From CADCTQ01 sp963844325 (lineage in GTDB: Bacteria > Bacteroidota > Bacteroidia > Cytophagales > 172606-1): 64,000 nt of DNA. Position numbers and translations under genes: made by a program. Positions 26,047 through 34,647 of this stretch are shown one piece after another (positions within the stretch are counted from its first letter, which is position 1; every line of letters begins with the position of its first letter). Below the pieces are notes generated by a model. The model was not told the DNA's origin. It saw only the letters and a program-made list of their open reading frames with translations, and did no database searches. The stretch spans positions 4,774,001 to 4,838,000 of the forward strand of contig CAWJNV010000002.1 of NCBI GenBank assembly GCA_963844325.1. The letters are read 5' to 3'.

Positions 26047-27728
26047 ATGGGACAAAAACTGCAAACGTTAGACTACATTATTTTCCTGGTTTACTTTGTC
26101 ATTGTTGCCGGTTACGGTTACTGGATTTATAACCGCAAAAAATCCAAGGAGGCCAGCACCACTGACTTCTTCCTGGCCGAAGGGTCACTGACCTGGTGGG
26201 CCATCGGCGCCTCGCTCATTGCCTCCAATATCTCGGCCGAGCAGTTCGTGGGCATGTCGGGCTCGGGCTTCAAGATGGGACTGGCCATTGCCACCTACGA
26301 ATGGATGGCGGCCATCACGCTGATCATCGTGGCGGTGTTTTTCATTCCCGGTGTACCTGAAGAACAAGATCTACACCATGCCGCAGTTTCTCACCCAGCG
26401 CTACAACGGCACGGTGGCCATGATCATGGCCGTTTTCTGGCTGTTGCTCTACGTGGTCGTGAACCTGACCTCCATTCTCTACCTGGGCGCCCTGGCCTAT
26501 CAGCAGCATCTCGGGCATCAACTTCTGGGCTGTGCATGTATTCGCTGGCCGTATTTGCCATTTTCATCACGCTGGGCGGCATGAAGGTGATTGGCTACAC
26601 TGACGTAATCCAGGTGTTCTTCCTCATTCTGGGCGGCCTGGCCACAACCTACCTGGCCCTGAACCTCGTGTCCGAGCAGTTCAACGCGGGCGGCGTGATC
26701 GGCGGCTTTAAAATCCTGGCTGAGCGGGCCGCCCGACCACTTCCACATGATCTTCGACCAGTCCAATCCCAACTACATCGACTTGCCGGGCCTCACCGTG
26801 CTGCATCGGCGGCATGTGGATCGTGAACCTGAACTACTGGGGCTGTAACCAGTACATTACCCAGCGGGCCCTGGGCGCCGACCTGCCCACGGCCCGCAAC
26901 GGCATGCTGTTCGCCGCGTTCCTCAAGTTGCTCATGCCCGTGATTGTGGTGTTCCCCGGTATTGCGGCCTACGTGCTGCACCAGGCAGGCGCAGTTTCAG
27001 ACGGAGATGATGCAGGACGGCGAGTTGAACCCCGACCGCGCCTACCCGGTGCTGCTCAACATGCTGCCCGTTGGGCTGAAGGGCTTGTCGTTCGCGGCCC
27101 TTACGGCCGCCATCGTGGCCTCGCTGGCCGGCAAAGCCAACAGTATTGCCACCATCTTTACCCTCGACATTTACCAGAAAGTACATCAATCCCGAATGCC
27201 TCCGAAGAGGCGCATGGTACGCGTGGGCAAGATTACCGTGGTATGGTCGCCATGATCGTGGCGGTGCTCATCGCTCCGACATGCTGGGCATCGACAAGAA
27301 GGGCGGTTTTCAGTACATCCAGGAGTACACGGGCTTCGTGTCGCCGGGCATTTTCGCCATGTTCATTCTGGGCTTTTTCTGGAAGAAGGCCACCTCCAAC
27401 GGCGGCCCTGTCTGCCACCATCGGCGGGTTTGCGCTTTCAATTTTTTTCAAGTTCTTGCCCAACTGGGGCGTTGACCTTTCGTTCCTGGAAGAAATGGGA
27501 TTTGCCTCCCTCAACCCCACTACGGGCATCTTCGAAATCGCATTCCTCGACCGGATGGGCTTCGTTTTCCTGATTTGTGTATTTCTCATGGTGGTGCTGG
27601 CCGACAAGAAAGAGCACCCCAAAGCCCTGCAAGTCGATACTTCCATGTTCAAACCGACGCCGGGCTTTACCATGGGCTCCCTGGCCGTATGTGTCATTCT
27701 TACCGCCCTCTACACCATTTTCTGGTAA
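26047..27728 (+). pseudogene. sodium/solute symporter (SSS family), disrupted by about 12 indels
   Basis: Starts MGQKLQTLDYIIFLVYFVIVAGYGYWIYNRK; pieces in all three frames join into an SGLT-like transporter: NISAEQFVGMSGSG, YTMPQFLTQRYNG, GGMKVIGYTDVIQV, MWIVNLNYWGCNQYITQR, GLSFAALTAAIVASLAGKAN, GFVSPGIFAMFILGFFWKK, ending LTALYTIFW. Frames change near 26351, 26498, 26530, 26730, 26804, 26988, 27181, 27194, 27216, 27242, 27280 and 27404. Ten look like a single extra base, none in a homopolymer longer than three; two are two extra or one missing. Conserved residues are intact between breaks and no in-frame nonsense codons were seen, so a local sequence-quality problem or very recent decay is more likely than an old pseudogene. 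If intact it would co-transport Na+ and a sugar or similar solute. Confidence 0.85.
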
Positions 27729-27762
27729 AACCGGGCGAATTCGTCTTCTGCGGGAGCAACAA

Positions 27763-27790
27763 AGGGAGTCAGCAATGGCTCCCTTTTTTC
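27763..27790 (+). terminator. intrinsic terminator after the symporter gene
   Basis: Stem GGGAGTC/GGCTCCC around AGCAAT, followed by six T residues. Confidence 0.8.
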
Positions 27791-28272
27791 GTGCCCGGGC
27801 CCCGGTGGGAGCAGCCCCGCCGAAAAATGCTTAATGGACCAACAACCGCCCTCCTGACCCGCATTCCTTGTCATTTCCGGGTTGATGCTGTTGCAAACAG
27901 GTCACCGTGACGCACTTCGGGAGAGTATATGTGGCCCGGATAACCGGTCCTGCCGGCAACGTTCGATTACCCCACCATTTAATGCCTTATACGCGGCAGC
28001 CCCGCCGTAAAACATTTCTTTTTCTGCCGCCCGACCGCTTCGTGCAGGCCCTTCCGCTTTTTCCGCCAAAAGGTACTCCGGCAATAAAACCCGCCAACTG
28101 AGACACTGAAAGCGGTTTTTTTGCCCTTAAATTGCCCCTACGTAACCAGCCCGTGTGCCCCTAGCGCAACTTTTTCCGGCCTTGCCAACGGATACGTGCA
28201 ACTTAGGGGTGTTACCGGCCCGGTTACCTTACATAAAAAAAAGTGCATAAAGGGTAAATAAATTACTTGGCT
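27791..28272. other. intergenic region, nothing recognised
   Basis: About 480 bp before the YfiR gene. No ORF with coding character, no word array and no clear RNA. The last 60 nt are AT-rich and probably contain the promoter, but I cannot place it. Confidence 0.4.
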
Positions 28273-28791
28273 ATGAAAAGAACTATACAATACTGCCTCA
28301 TCTTCCTCGCATTGGTCATCACGCGTCAGGGTACTTTCGCCCAAACGACCAACCACAAGATCCACTCGATCTTTATTTACAATTTCGCAAAATATACCCA
28401 GTGGCCGGCCAGTGCTCAATCGGGTGACTTTGTAATCGAAGTACTGGGCCGTTCACCGCTGGCCGACGAACTGGAGCGGGTGGTTACCAACAAGATGGTC
28501 GGCACGCAAAAGATCGTGGTGCGGCGGATCACCTCCCCCGACCAGATTTCATCGAGTCACATGGTGGTGGTTCCCTCCACGGAGAGCCGGCATTTCGAAG
28601 CGGTACAGGCCCGCCTGAAAGGCAAACCTTCCCTGCTGATCACCGAAAAGCCGGGGCTCGGCCAGAAAGGCAGTGGCATCAACTTCGTGATCCGGGAAGA
28701 CAAGTGGTCCTACGAACTCAACCAGGCGATCCTCGCCGAAAACGGCCTGAAGGTGTCGGTAGAGATCAGCAAACTGGCAATCAATATCTAA
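28273..28791 (+). CDS. YfiR family (DUF4154) secreted protein
   Basis: 172 aa. Signal peptide MKRTIQYCLIFLALVITRQGTFA, then the DUF4154 pattern: HKIHSIFIYNFAKYTQWPA near the start, FVIEVLGRSPLADEL, and KPSLLITEKPGLGQKGSGINFV towards the end. YfiR-type proteins are periplasmic regulators, in Pseudomonas acting on a diguanylate cyclase; in Bacteroidota they usually stand beside sensor kinases, but none is adjacent here. The ATG at 28273 is preferred to a TTG 6 nt upstream. Confidence 0.85.
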   Translation: MKRTIQYCLIFLALVITRQGTFAQTTNHKIHSIFIYNFAKYTQWPASAQSGDFVIEVLGRSPLADELERVVTNKMVGTQKIVVRRITSPDQISSSHMVVVPSTESRHFEAVQARLKGKPSLLITEKPGLGQKGSGINFVIREDKWSYELNQAILAENGLKVSVEISKLAINI

Positions 28792-28823
28792 ACCAGAAGA
28801 CAAGACGACACTAGCTATACCAC

Positions 28824-28849
28824 GAAAGGGAGCCTACCAGCTCCCTTTC
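28824..28849 (+). terminator. intrinsic terminator after the YfiR gene
   Basis: Perfect stem GAAAGGGAGC/GCTCCCTTTC around CTACCA, followed by TTATTTG, 33 nt after the stop codon. Confidence 0.8.
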
Positions 28850-29290
28850 TTATTTGTATTCCAGGCATTCCTTATTGAGTAGGAGTAGTACCGGGAAGGC
28901 ACGGCAGCCATTGATGCAAGCGTGGACGCTTGCACGATTGAATCTGCGTAGAATACTGTCGTTGCCTGGTTCAAGCTCGAACGCCTTGCGTTGTCCCTTA
29001 AATAGTTGAAAAAGGGCATCAATCGGCTGATCCTTCCAACTTTTCCCGCCAAACGCCGGGTTTGTCGTGCCGACGTAAGGAAGCATCTGATCCATAAGTC
29101 CAGCGAAGAATCTGGTGTATTAACAGCGTATTGATGCGGCCGTTCCAGCAATGCGGGCTTTTGTACCGGATTCTTTGCCGGGCTCACGGATCAGATGCTT
29201 CCTTACGTCGGCACGACAAACCCGGCGTTTGGCGCAGAAGCCTTAAGCCCTTGGGGTTAGGAAAACCCGAAAGGTTTTGTTCTCGCTACG
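28850..29290. repeat. large inverted repeat region, no supported gene
   Basis: Arms 29047-29093 and 29188-29234 are perfect 47-bp reverse complements; pairing continues inward with a few G-T or mismatched positions (around AAGAATCTGG/CCGGATTCTT), giving a stem of about 70 bp. 28915-28934 is a separate hairpin, TGCAAGCGTGGACGCTTGCA. The ORFs across the region are broken by the repeat and have no family resemblance. Probably a MITE-like or structural repeat element. Confidence 0.75.
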
Positions 29291-29293
29291 GGA

Positions 29294-29325
29294 CACAAAA
29301 AAAGGGAGCCGGTCGGCTCCCTTTC
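29294..29325 (-). terminator. intrinsic terminator of clpC
   Basis: On the minus strand AAAGGGAGCC/GGCTCCCTTT around GACC, running into seven T residues, 21 nt after the clpC stop. Confidence 0.85.
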
Positions 29326-29345
29326 GCATTGCTATGATTCCGTGG

Positions 29346-31871
29346 TTAGGAAACTTTCTTCTTCGTGGACTTGAACGACAGGAAGTCGCTCGTGCCGTCG
29401 TAGTCGGCTACAATGGTGTCGCCTTCACTCAGGTCACCCTTCAGGATCTCCTCGGCTACCGGGTCTTCCAGGTACTTCTGGATGGCACGGTTGAGCGGGC
29501 GGGCCCCGTACTGCGGATCAAAGCCTTTCTCGGACAAGAAGTCCTTGGCCTTTTCGGTAAGCTCGATCTTGTAACCGAGTGCCGTGAGGCGGCCGAACAA
29601 TTTGCCCAGCGTAAGGTCGATGATCTGGTGGATGTGCTCCCGCTGCAGCGAGTTGAACACGATCACGTCGTCAAGACGGTTGAGGAATTCCGGCGAGAAC
29701 GCCTTCCGCAACGCGCTGTGGATGGTCGACTTCATCAACTCATCGCTGGACTCGGCTTTGGACTTGGAGGCAAAACCAATGCCGGCGCCGAAGTCTTTCA
29801 GGTCACGCACCCCGATGTTGGAGGTCATGATGATGATGGTGTTGCGGAAGTCTACTCTCCGGCCCAGGCCGTCGGTCAGGATGCCGTCGTCAAGTACTTG
29901 CAGCAGCAGGTTGAACACATCGGGGTGGGCTTTTTCGATCTCGTCGAGCAGGATCACCGAGTACGGCTTGCGGCGGATTTTCTCCGTCAGCTGGCCGCCT
30001 TCTTCGTAACCCACGTACCCGGGAGGCGCACCCACCAGGCGGGATACGGAGAACTTCTCCATGTATTCGCTCATGTCGATCCGCACCAGGGCGTCTTCCT
30101 TGTCGAACAGGTACGTAGCCAGCACCTTGGCAAGTTCCGTCTTACCTACCCCGGTGGGGCCCAGGAAGATGAACGAACCGATGGGCTTCTTGGGGTCCTT
30201 GAGGCCGACGCGGGTCCGCTGAATGGCCTTCACCAGCTTGATGATGGCTTCGTTCTGCCCGATCACTTTGGCCTTCAGCTCCTCGTTCATGTTGAGCAGC
30301 TTGGTGCCTTCGTTCTGGGCGATGCGGCGGGTCGGGATACCGGTCATCATGCCGATGACTTCAGCCACGTTTTCCTCCTGCACCACGTACCGCTTCTGCT
30401 TGGTGTCTTCCTCCCAGCTGTTCTTGGCTTTGTCGAGTTGTTCGAGCAGGCGCTTCTCCTTGTCGCGGAGTTGGGCGGCCTCTTCGTACTTCTGGCTCTT
30501 GACCACCTGGTTCTTTTCCTTCTTGATGTTCTCAATGGATTCTTCCAGCTTGAGAATGTCTTCTGGAACCGTGATGTTGTTGATGTGCACGCGGGCACCG
30601 GCCTCGTCGAGCACGTCGATGGCTTTATCGGGCAGGAAGCGGTCCGAAATGTAACGGTCGGACATCTTCACGCAAGCCTCGATGGCTTCGGGCGTGTAGT
30701 ATACGTGGTGGTGGTCTTCGTACTTCTCCTTGATGTTGTTGAGGATCTCAATCGTCTCTTCAGGCGAAGTAGCGTCTACCATTACGATCTGGAAACGACG
30801 GGCTAAGGCGCCGTCCTTCTCAATGTACTGGCGGTATTCGTCGAGCGTAGTGGCCCCGATGCATTGGATGTCGCCCCGGGCGAGTGCCGGCTTGAACATG
30901 TTGGAAGCGTCGAGGGAGCCCGAAGCGCCACCCGCACCCACGATGGTATGCAACTCGTCGATGAACAGGATCACTTCCGGAGATTTCTCCAGTTCGTTCA
31001 TTACCGCCTTCATCCGCTCTTCGAACTGGCCGCGGTACTTGGTACCGGCCACCAGCGAAGCGAGGTCCAGCGTTACGACCCGCTTGCCGAAAAGCACGCG
31101 GGACACCTTTTTCTGCACGATGCGAAGCGCCAAACCTTCAGCGATGGCCGTTTTACCAACCCCGGGCTCCCCGATGAGGATGGGGTTGTTTTTCTTGCGG
31201 CGGCTCAGGATCTGGGCAACGCGTTCGATTTCTTTTTCCCGGCCCACGATGGGGTCGAGTTTGCCGGCCTCGGCCAGCTTGGTCAGGTCGCGTCCGAAGT
31301 TGTCGAGAACGGGCGTGCGGGATTTTTCGGAGGGATTGCTGCCCGCCTTTTTCTCACTGCCGCCGCCACCGCCGCCGAACATGCGGGCGTTGTCGTCGTC
31401 GTTGTCGTCGGTGTCGGGACCGGACATCGGGTTATGTGAATGGTACTCTAGCATTTCTTTAATCACCTCATAGTTAATGTCAAACTTCGATAGGATCTGC
31501 GTGGCGATGTTGTCCTCGTCGCGCAGGATTGAGAGTAACAGGTGTTCGGTGCCGATGAGCTGGCTCTTGAAGATTTTGGCCTCCAGGTACGTGATCTTGA
31601 GCACCTTTTCCGACTGACGGGTCAGCGGAATGTTGGCCAGGTTCTTCACGTTGTGCGTGGCCGTACCCTTGGTTGCATTTTCTATCGCTTGGCGGAGTTC
31701 ATCGAGTGAAACCCCAAGTTTCTTCAGTAATCCTACCGCTACACCCTCCCCTTCCCGAATCATGCCGAGCAAGAGGTGCTCTGTGCCGATATAGTCGTGC
31801 CCCAATCGGAGTGCTTCTTCCCTGCTCAACGAGATCACCTCTTTCACCCGGTTAGAAAATTTTGCTTCCAT
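29346..31871 (-). CDS. clpC: Clp protease ATPase subunit ClpC
   Basis: 841 aa. Two N-terminal Clp repeats (FSNRVKEVISLSREEALRL; LLKKLGVSLDELRQAI), an acidic and glycine-rich linker (DDNDDDNARMFGGGGGGS), AAA+ domain 1 (GEPGVGKTA, ILFIDELHTIVGAG), a UVR-type coiled coil (QKYEEAAQLRDKEKRLLEQL), AAA+ domain 2 (GPTGVGKTELAK, VILLDEIEKAHPDV). Unfolds proteins for degradation by ClpP, which is not in the window. Length is normal for ClpC. The poly-Gly linker is longer than in the B. subtilis protein. Confidence 0.95.
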   Translation of the reverse strand: MEAKFSNRVKEVISLSREEALRLGHDYIGTEHLLLGMIREGEGVAVGLLKKLGVSLDELRQAIENATKGTATHNVKNLANIPLTRQSEKVLKITYLEAKIFKSQLIGTEHLLLSILRDEDNIATQILSKFDINYEVIKEMLEYHSHNPMSGPDTDDNDDDNARMFGGGGGGSEKKAGSNPSEKSRTPVLDNFGRDLTKLAEAGKLDPIVGREKEIERVAQILSRRKKNNPILIGEPGVGKTAIAEGLALRIVQKKVSRVLFGKRVVTLDLASLVAGTKYRGQFEERMKAVMNELEKSPEVILFIDELHTIVGAGGASGSLDASNMFKPALARGDIQCIGATTLDEYRQYIEKDGALARRFQIVMVDATSPEETIEILNNIKEKYEDHHHVYYTPEAIEACVKMSDRYISDRFLPDKAIDVLDEAGARVHINNITVPEDILKLEESIENIKKEKNQVVKSQKYEEAAQLRDKEKRLLEQLDKAKNSWEEDTKQKRYVVQEENVAEVIGMMTGIPTRRIAQNEGTKLLNMNEELKAKVIGQNEAIIKLVKAIQRTRVGLKDPKKPIGSFIFLGPTGVGKTELAKVLATYLFDKEDALVRIDMSEYMEKFSVSRLVGAPPGYVGYEEGGQLTEKIRRKPYSVILLDEIEKAHPDVFNLLLQVLDDGILTDGLGRRVDFRNTIIIMTSNIGVRDLKDFGAGIGFASKSKAESSDELMKSTIHSALRKAFSPEFLNRLDDVIVFNSLQREHIHQIIDLTLGKLFGRLTALGYKIELTEKAKDFLSEKGFDPQYGARPLNRAIQKYLEDPVAEEILKGDLSEGDTIVADYDGTSDFLSFKSTKKKVS

Positions 31872-31999
31872 GTGTTGGAATTGGATATAATTCGTGAATA
31901 TTAAATTAACGTAGAAGAATATTGGAGCCGACCTTTGTTGCCCGTAATATCTTGTAACTTATTAACAAACGCAAACCCAAAAAGATTTGTTTGTTCTCT

Positions 32000-32659
32000 T
32001 CAAAGAAAGATTGACTGACTGATAATGGCCTTGGCCGCCGGCCCCTGGCAGAACAGCAAATCGACAATACTCAGGTTGGGGGCAAAATTGCTGCCAAATA
32101 CCTGGCGGTAATCTACAAAATTGTGAACAACTTCCGTAATTCCTTCTTTTTGAAGGATTACGGCATTTCTTAAGTCCTTCACCCCCTCCGGTGCCTCTTC
32201 CCGATACCCGGTCGTAATGGCAATGTTCTTCTTTACGCCGAGCAGAAAAAGACAATTTGTCAGTAATTCCAGGTTCAGGTCAAACAGGAATGTATACTTC
32301 TTAAACAGAATCTTCTCAAAAAAAGGTGCATAATCCGGAAAAAAAGGTGCTTTTCCGTAAGCGGAGGCAATGGTGCGCCAGTGATCCTTCAGCCAGGGCT
32401 GGTGGTAATCGATCTTCACGTCCCGGGTGGCGGGCTTACCGGGCCCTTTGGACACGGGCACCGAAAGGGTCATTACCTGCTGGGCGGTCCGCACGCGGCA
32501 CCGGTTCCGGTAGGTTTGCTTAGGATAGTGCTCGTGCGCTTCGAGCACCACCTTTTCGTATTGGAGCAGGTGGGTAAAATACTGGATGCACGGTAAATAG
32601 TGCAGTTCAATGAGCAAACCTTCAAATGGCCCCTCTTCACGGGTATTTGCGCTGTTCAT
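32000..32659 (-). CDS. WbqC-like family protein
   Basis: 219 aa. LIELHYLPCIQYFTHLLQYEKVVLEAHEHYPKQTYRNRC near the start and LTLSVPV..G, KIDYHQPWLKDHWRTI and YGKAPFF in the middle match the WbqC pattern, a cysteine-protease-like fold found in many Bacteroidota and sometimes in surface polysaccharide loci. The catalytic role is not established. Divergent from the acyltransferase gene across 134 bp. Confidence 0.85.
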   Translation of the reverse strand: MNSANTREEGPFEGLLIELHYLPCIQYFTHLLQYEKVVLEAHEHYPKQTYRNRCRVRTAQQVMTLSVPVSKGPGKPATRDVKIDYHQPWLKDHWRTIASAYGKAPFFPDYAPFFEKILFKKYTFLFDLNLELLTNCLFLLGVKKNIAITTGYREEAPEGVKDLRNAVILQKEGITEVVHNFVDYRQVFGSNFAPNLSIVDLLFCQGPAAKAIISQSIFL

Positions 32660-32793
32660 CCGATTAAACCAATTAAAGCAAAAAAAATTGGATTATCAAA
32701 TGATGTCCCAAAAAAATGTCCCCCGGCGTTCCCGGGGGTTGAACGGCCGGTTGTAAGTTTGGGGACCCAATCCGATATATTTCGCATCTTTTT

Positions 32794-33651
32794 ATGTTTT
32801 TCATCCGGTTGCTTTCCCGCTTGCCCCTCCCGGCGCTCTACACGTTGAGTTACCTTTTGTACGTGCTCAGCTACTACGGATTGGGGTACCGCAAAAGGGT
32901 GGTGACGGCCAACCTGGACCTTGCCTTTCCGCGCAAAACGGCCGCCGAGAAAAAGGCCATCGCTCGGCAATTCTACCGCAATCTGGCCGATATTGTGGTA
33001 GAAACGGTGAAACTGCTCACCATCTCTTCACAAGAACTGGGCCGGCGGGTAACCATCGCCAACCCGGAAGTGCTGCTCGAACACCTCGACCGGGGACAAT
33101 CCATCGTGGTGATGACGGCCCACCAGGGCAATTGGGAATGGCTGCTCCAGGGGTGCGCCCTGCACCTGGGATACGACGTAGATGCGGTGTATAAACCACT
33201 CCGTAACAAATTTTCCGAAAAACTCATGCTGGCGATCCGCCGCCGCTTCGGCCCGCTGCCGGTGCCCATGCAGCAGCTTCCGCGGGCCCTGGTGCAGCGC
33301 CGCCCGGTGGTGCGCATCATTGCCATGGTGGCCGACCAGGCACCGGCCCCCGAACTGGCCCACTGGCTCGACTTTTTCGGCCACGACACGCCCTTTTTCA
33401 CCGGCGCCGCCAAAATCGCCCAGCGTACGGCCTACCCAGTACTCTTCACGCGGATGCAGCGCCTGCGGCGGGGCTACTACCAGGTGCACATGGCTCCCCT
33501 CGCCCTCCCGCCCTACGCGCCGGGAGCCGTCGAGGAAATCATCGGCCGCTACGCCCAGGCGGTCCAAACCGCCGTCGAGGCCCGCCCCGCCGAATGGCTC
33601 TGGTCGCACAAACGCTGGAAGCACAAACGGGATCGGGATTTACAGAATTAG
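32794..33651 (+). CDS. lipid A biosynthesis acyltransferase (LpxL/HtrB-like)
   Basis: 285 aa. One N-terminal membrane helix (LPALYTLSYLLYVLSYYGLGY), then the lysophospholipid acyltransferase HX4(D/E) motif in MTAHQGNWEWLL. Further conserved blocks are VADQAPAP, WLDFFGHDTPFFTGAA and the C-terminal HKRWKHKR. Adds a secondary acyl chain to the lipid A precursor at the inner membrane. The last seven residues (RDRDLQN) are encoded within an octamer array, so the extreme C-terminus is probably not conserved. Confidence 0.88.
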   Translation: MFFIRLLSRLPLPALYTLSYLLYVLSYYGLGYRKRVVTANLDLAFPRKTAAEKKAIARQFYRNLADIVVETVKLLTISSQELGRRVTIANPEVLLEHLDRGQSIVVMTAHQGNWEWLLQGCALHLGYDVDAVYKPLRNKFSEKLMLAIRRRFGPLPVPMQQLPRALVQRRPVVRIIAMVADQAPAPELAHWLDFFGHDTPFFTGAAKIAQRTAYPVLFTRMQRLRRGYYQVHMAPLALPPYAPGAVEEIIGRYAQAVQTAVEARPAEWLWSHKRWKHKRDRDLQN

Positions 33652-33712
33652 GGGATGAGCATGATTTAAACGCTCAACATCCTGTCAATTCCCTAATCCT
33701 GTAATCCTGATC
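33631..33712. repeat. octamer-word imperfect palindrome between convergent genes
   Basis: Left 33631-33664 and right 33679-33712 pair with a few mismatches. The right arm reads ATCCTGTC, AATTCCCT, AATCCTGT, AATCCTGA. The left arm covers the last seven codons and the stop of the acyltransferase gene; the right arm ends on the stop codon of the convergent gene. Confidence 0.8.
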
Positions 33713-34338
33713 TAGACGAATTGCGTGATATCGCCCATGCCTTCGCGAACGACTTCGGGGAGGGTGCCGGTGCAGTCGACCACGGTGGAGGCCACGTTGT
33801 TGCCGAAGCCGCCGTCGATGACGTAATCCACCAGGTGTTGGTATTTTTCGTAGATCAGTTCGGGGTCGGTCGAGTACTCCACCACCTGGTCGTCGTCCCG
33901 GATGGAAGTGGTGATGATGGGGTTGCCCAGTTCCTGCACGAGGGTACGCGGAATCAGGTTGTCGGGCACGCGGATGCCGACGGTCTTTTTGTTGGTGTGC
34001 AGGATGCGGGGCACGTTGTTGCTGGCCGGCAGGATGAAGGTGAACGGTCCCGGTAAGGCCTTTTTCATCAGCTTGAACGTGGGCGTATCCACGTTGGCGT
34101 ACTCCGACAGGTGGCTCAGGTCGTAGCAGATGAACGACAGGTTGATCTTTGCCGGCTTGATGCCCTTGATCTGGCACACCCGTTCCACGGCCCGGGTATT
34201 ATGGATGTCGCAGCCCAGGCCGTACACGGTATCGGTGGGGTAAATGACAATGGCGCCGTCCCGCAGCGCCTCGGCAATCTGGCGTACTTTCCGCATCTCA
34301 GGATTCTGCGGATGAATTCGGACGAGTGTAGCTGGCAT
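33712..34338 (-). CDS. threonylcarbamoyl-AMP synthase (Sua5/YciO/YrdC family)
   Basis: 208 aa. IVIYPTDTVYGLGCDI near residue 33, KGIKPAKINLSFICYD, LPGPFTFILPAS and VGIRVPDN are the conserved blocks of the family. Makes threonylcarbamoyl-adenylate from Thr, bicarbonate and ATP for t6A37 modification of ANN-decoding tRNAs. The sequence PAKINLSFIC replaces the KPLSLL consensus and the length matches YciO-type paralogues, so it could be YciO rather than the essential TsaC. Confidence 0.87.
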   Translation of the reverse strand: MPATLVRIHPQNPEMRKVRQIAEALRDGAIVIYPTDTVYGLGCDIHNTRAVERVCQIKGIKPAKINLSFICYDLSHLSEYANVDTPTFKLMKKALPGPFTFILPASNNVPRILHTNKKTVGIRVPDNLIPRTLVQELGNPIITTSIRDDDQVVEYSTDPELIYEKYQHLVDYVIDGGFGNNVASTVVDCTGTLPEVVREGMGDITQFV

Positions 34339-34342
34339 AGAA

Positions 34343-34585
34343 TAAAGTGGTAAGTGGTGAGTCGTACGTAAAGACGCGATTTATCGTATGTAGAGACGCG
34401 ATTTATCGCGTCTTAGTTGGCATATGCAAGGCGCCGTAAGTTACGCACCACGTTTTACGCATGATTACGCGTGCCGTTAACCCGGACGCGATGAATCGTA
34501 CCAGACGCGATGAATCGAATTGCGCCAGACGCGATGAATCGAATTGCGCCAGACGCGATGAATCGCGTCTCTACGTATGATTAAC
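34343..34585. repeat. GACGCGAT repeat region (24-nt units) in a divergent gap
   Basis: Right part: GACGCGATGAATCG starts at 34485, 34504, 34528 and 34552; the last two full intervals are exactly 24 nt. Left part 34367-34412 holds the related words GACGCGATTTATCG in inverted sense, so TACGTAGAGACGCGAT-type ends face each other. The left edge (AAGTGGT, AAGTGGT, GAGTCGT) is a short heptamer array. No gene; it separates the Sua5-family gene and mltG. Confidence 0.88.
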
Positions 34586-34632
34586 CGCTGCCCCGGGGCA
34601 CGGGTGCCCGTACAAATTAGAGGGCATTTGCT

Positions 34633-34640
34633 TACTTTTG
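34633..34640 (+). promoter_or_regulatory. -7 element of the mltG promoter (TACTTTTG)
   Basis: Exact TAnnTTTG match, 8 nt before the ATG. The -33 position lacks TTG. The implied leader is very short. Confidence 0.5.
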
Positions 34641-34647
34641 CGCCGTT

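Noticed and set aside
26351..27404. Programmed frameshifting as the explanation of the symporter gene
   Set aside because: About twelve sites without a common slippery sequence; error or decay is simpler.
28834..29187. Possible minus-strand gene of 117 aa
   Set aside because: It runs through the 47-bp inverted repeat and an embedded hairpin, has no family pattern and lies between two terminators.
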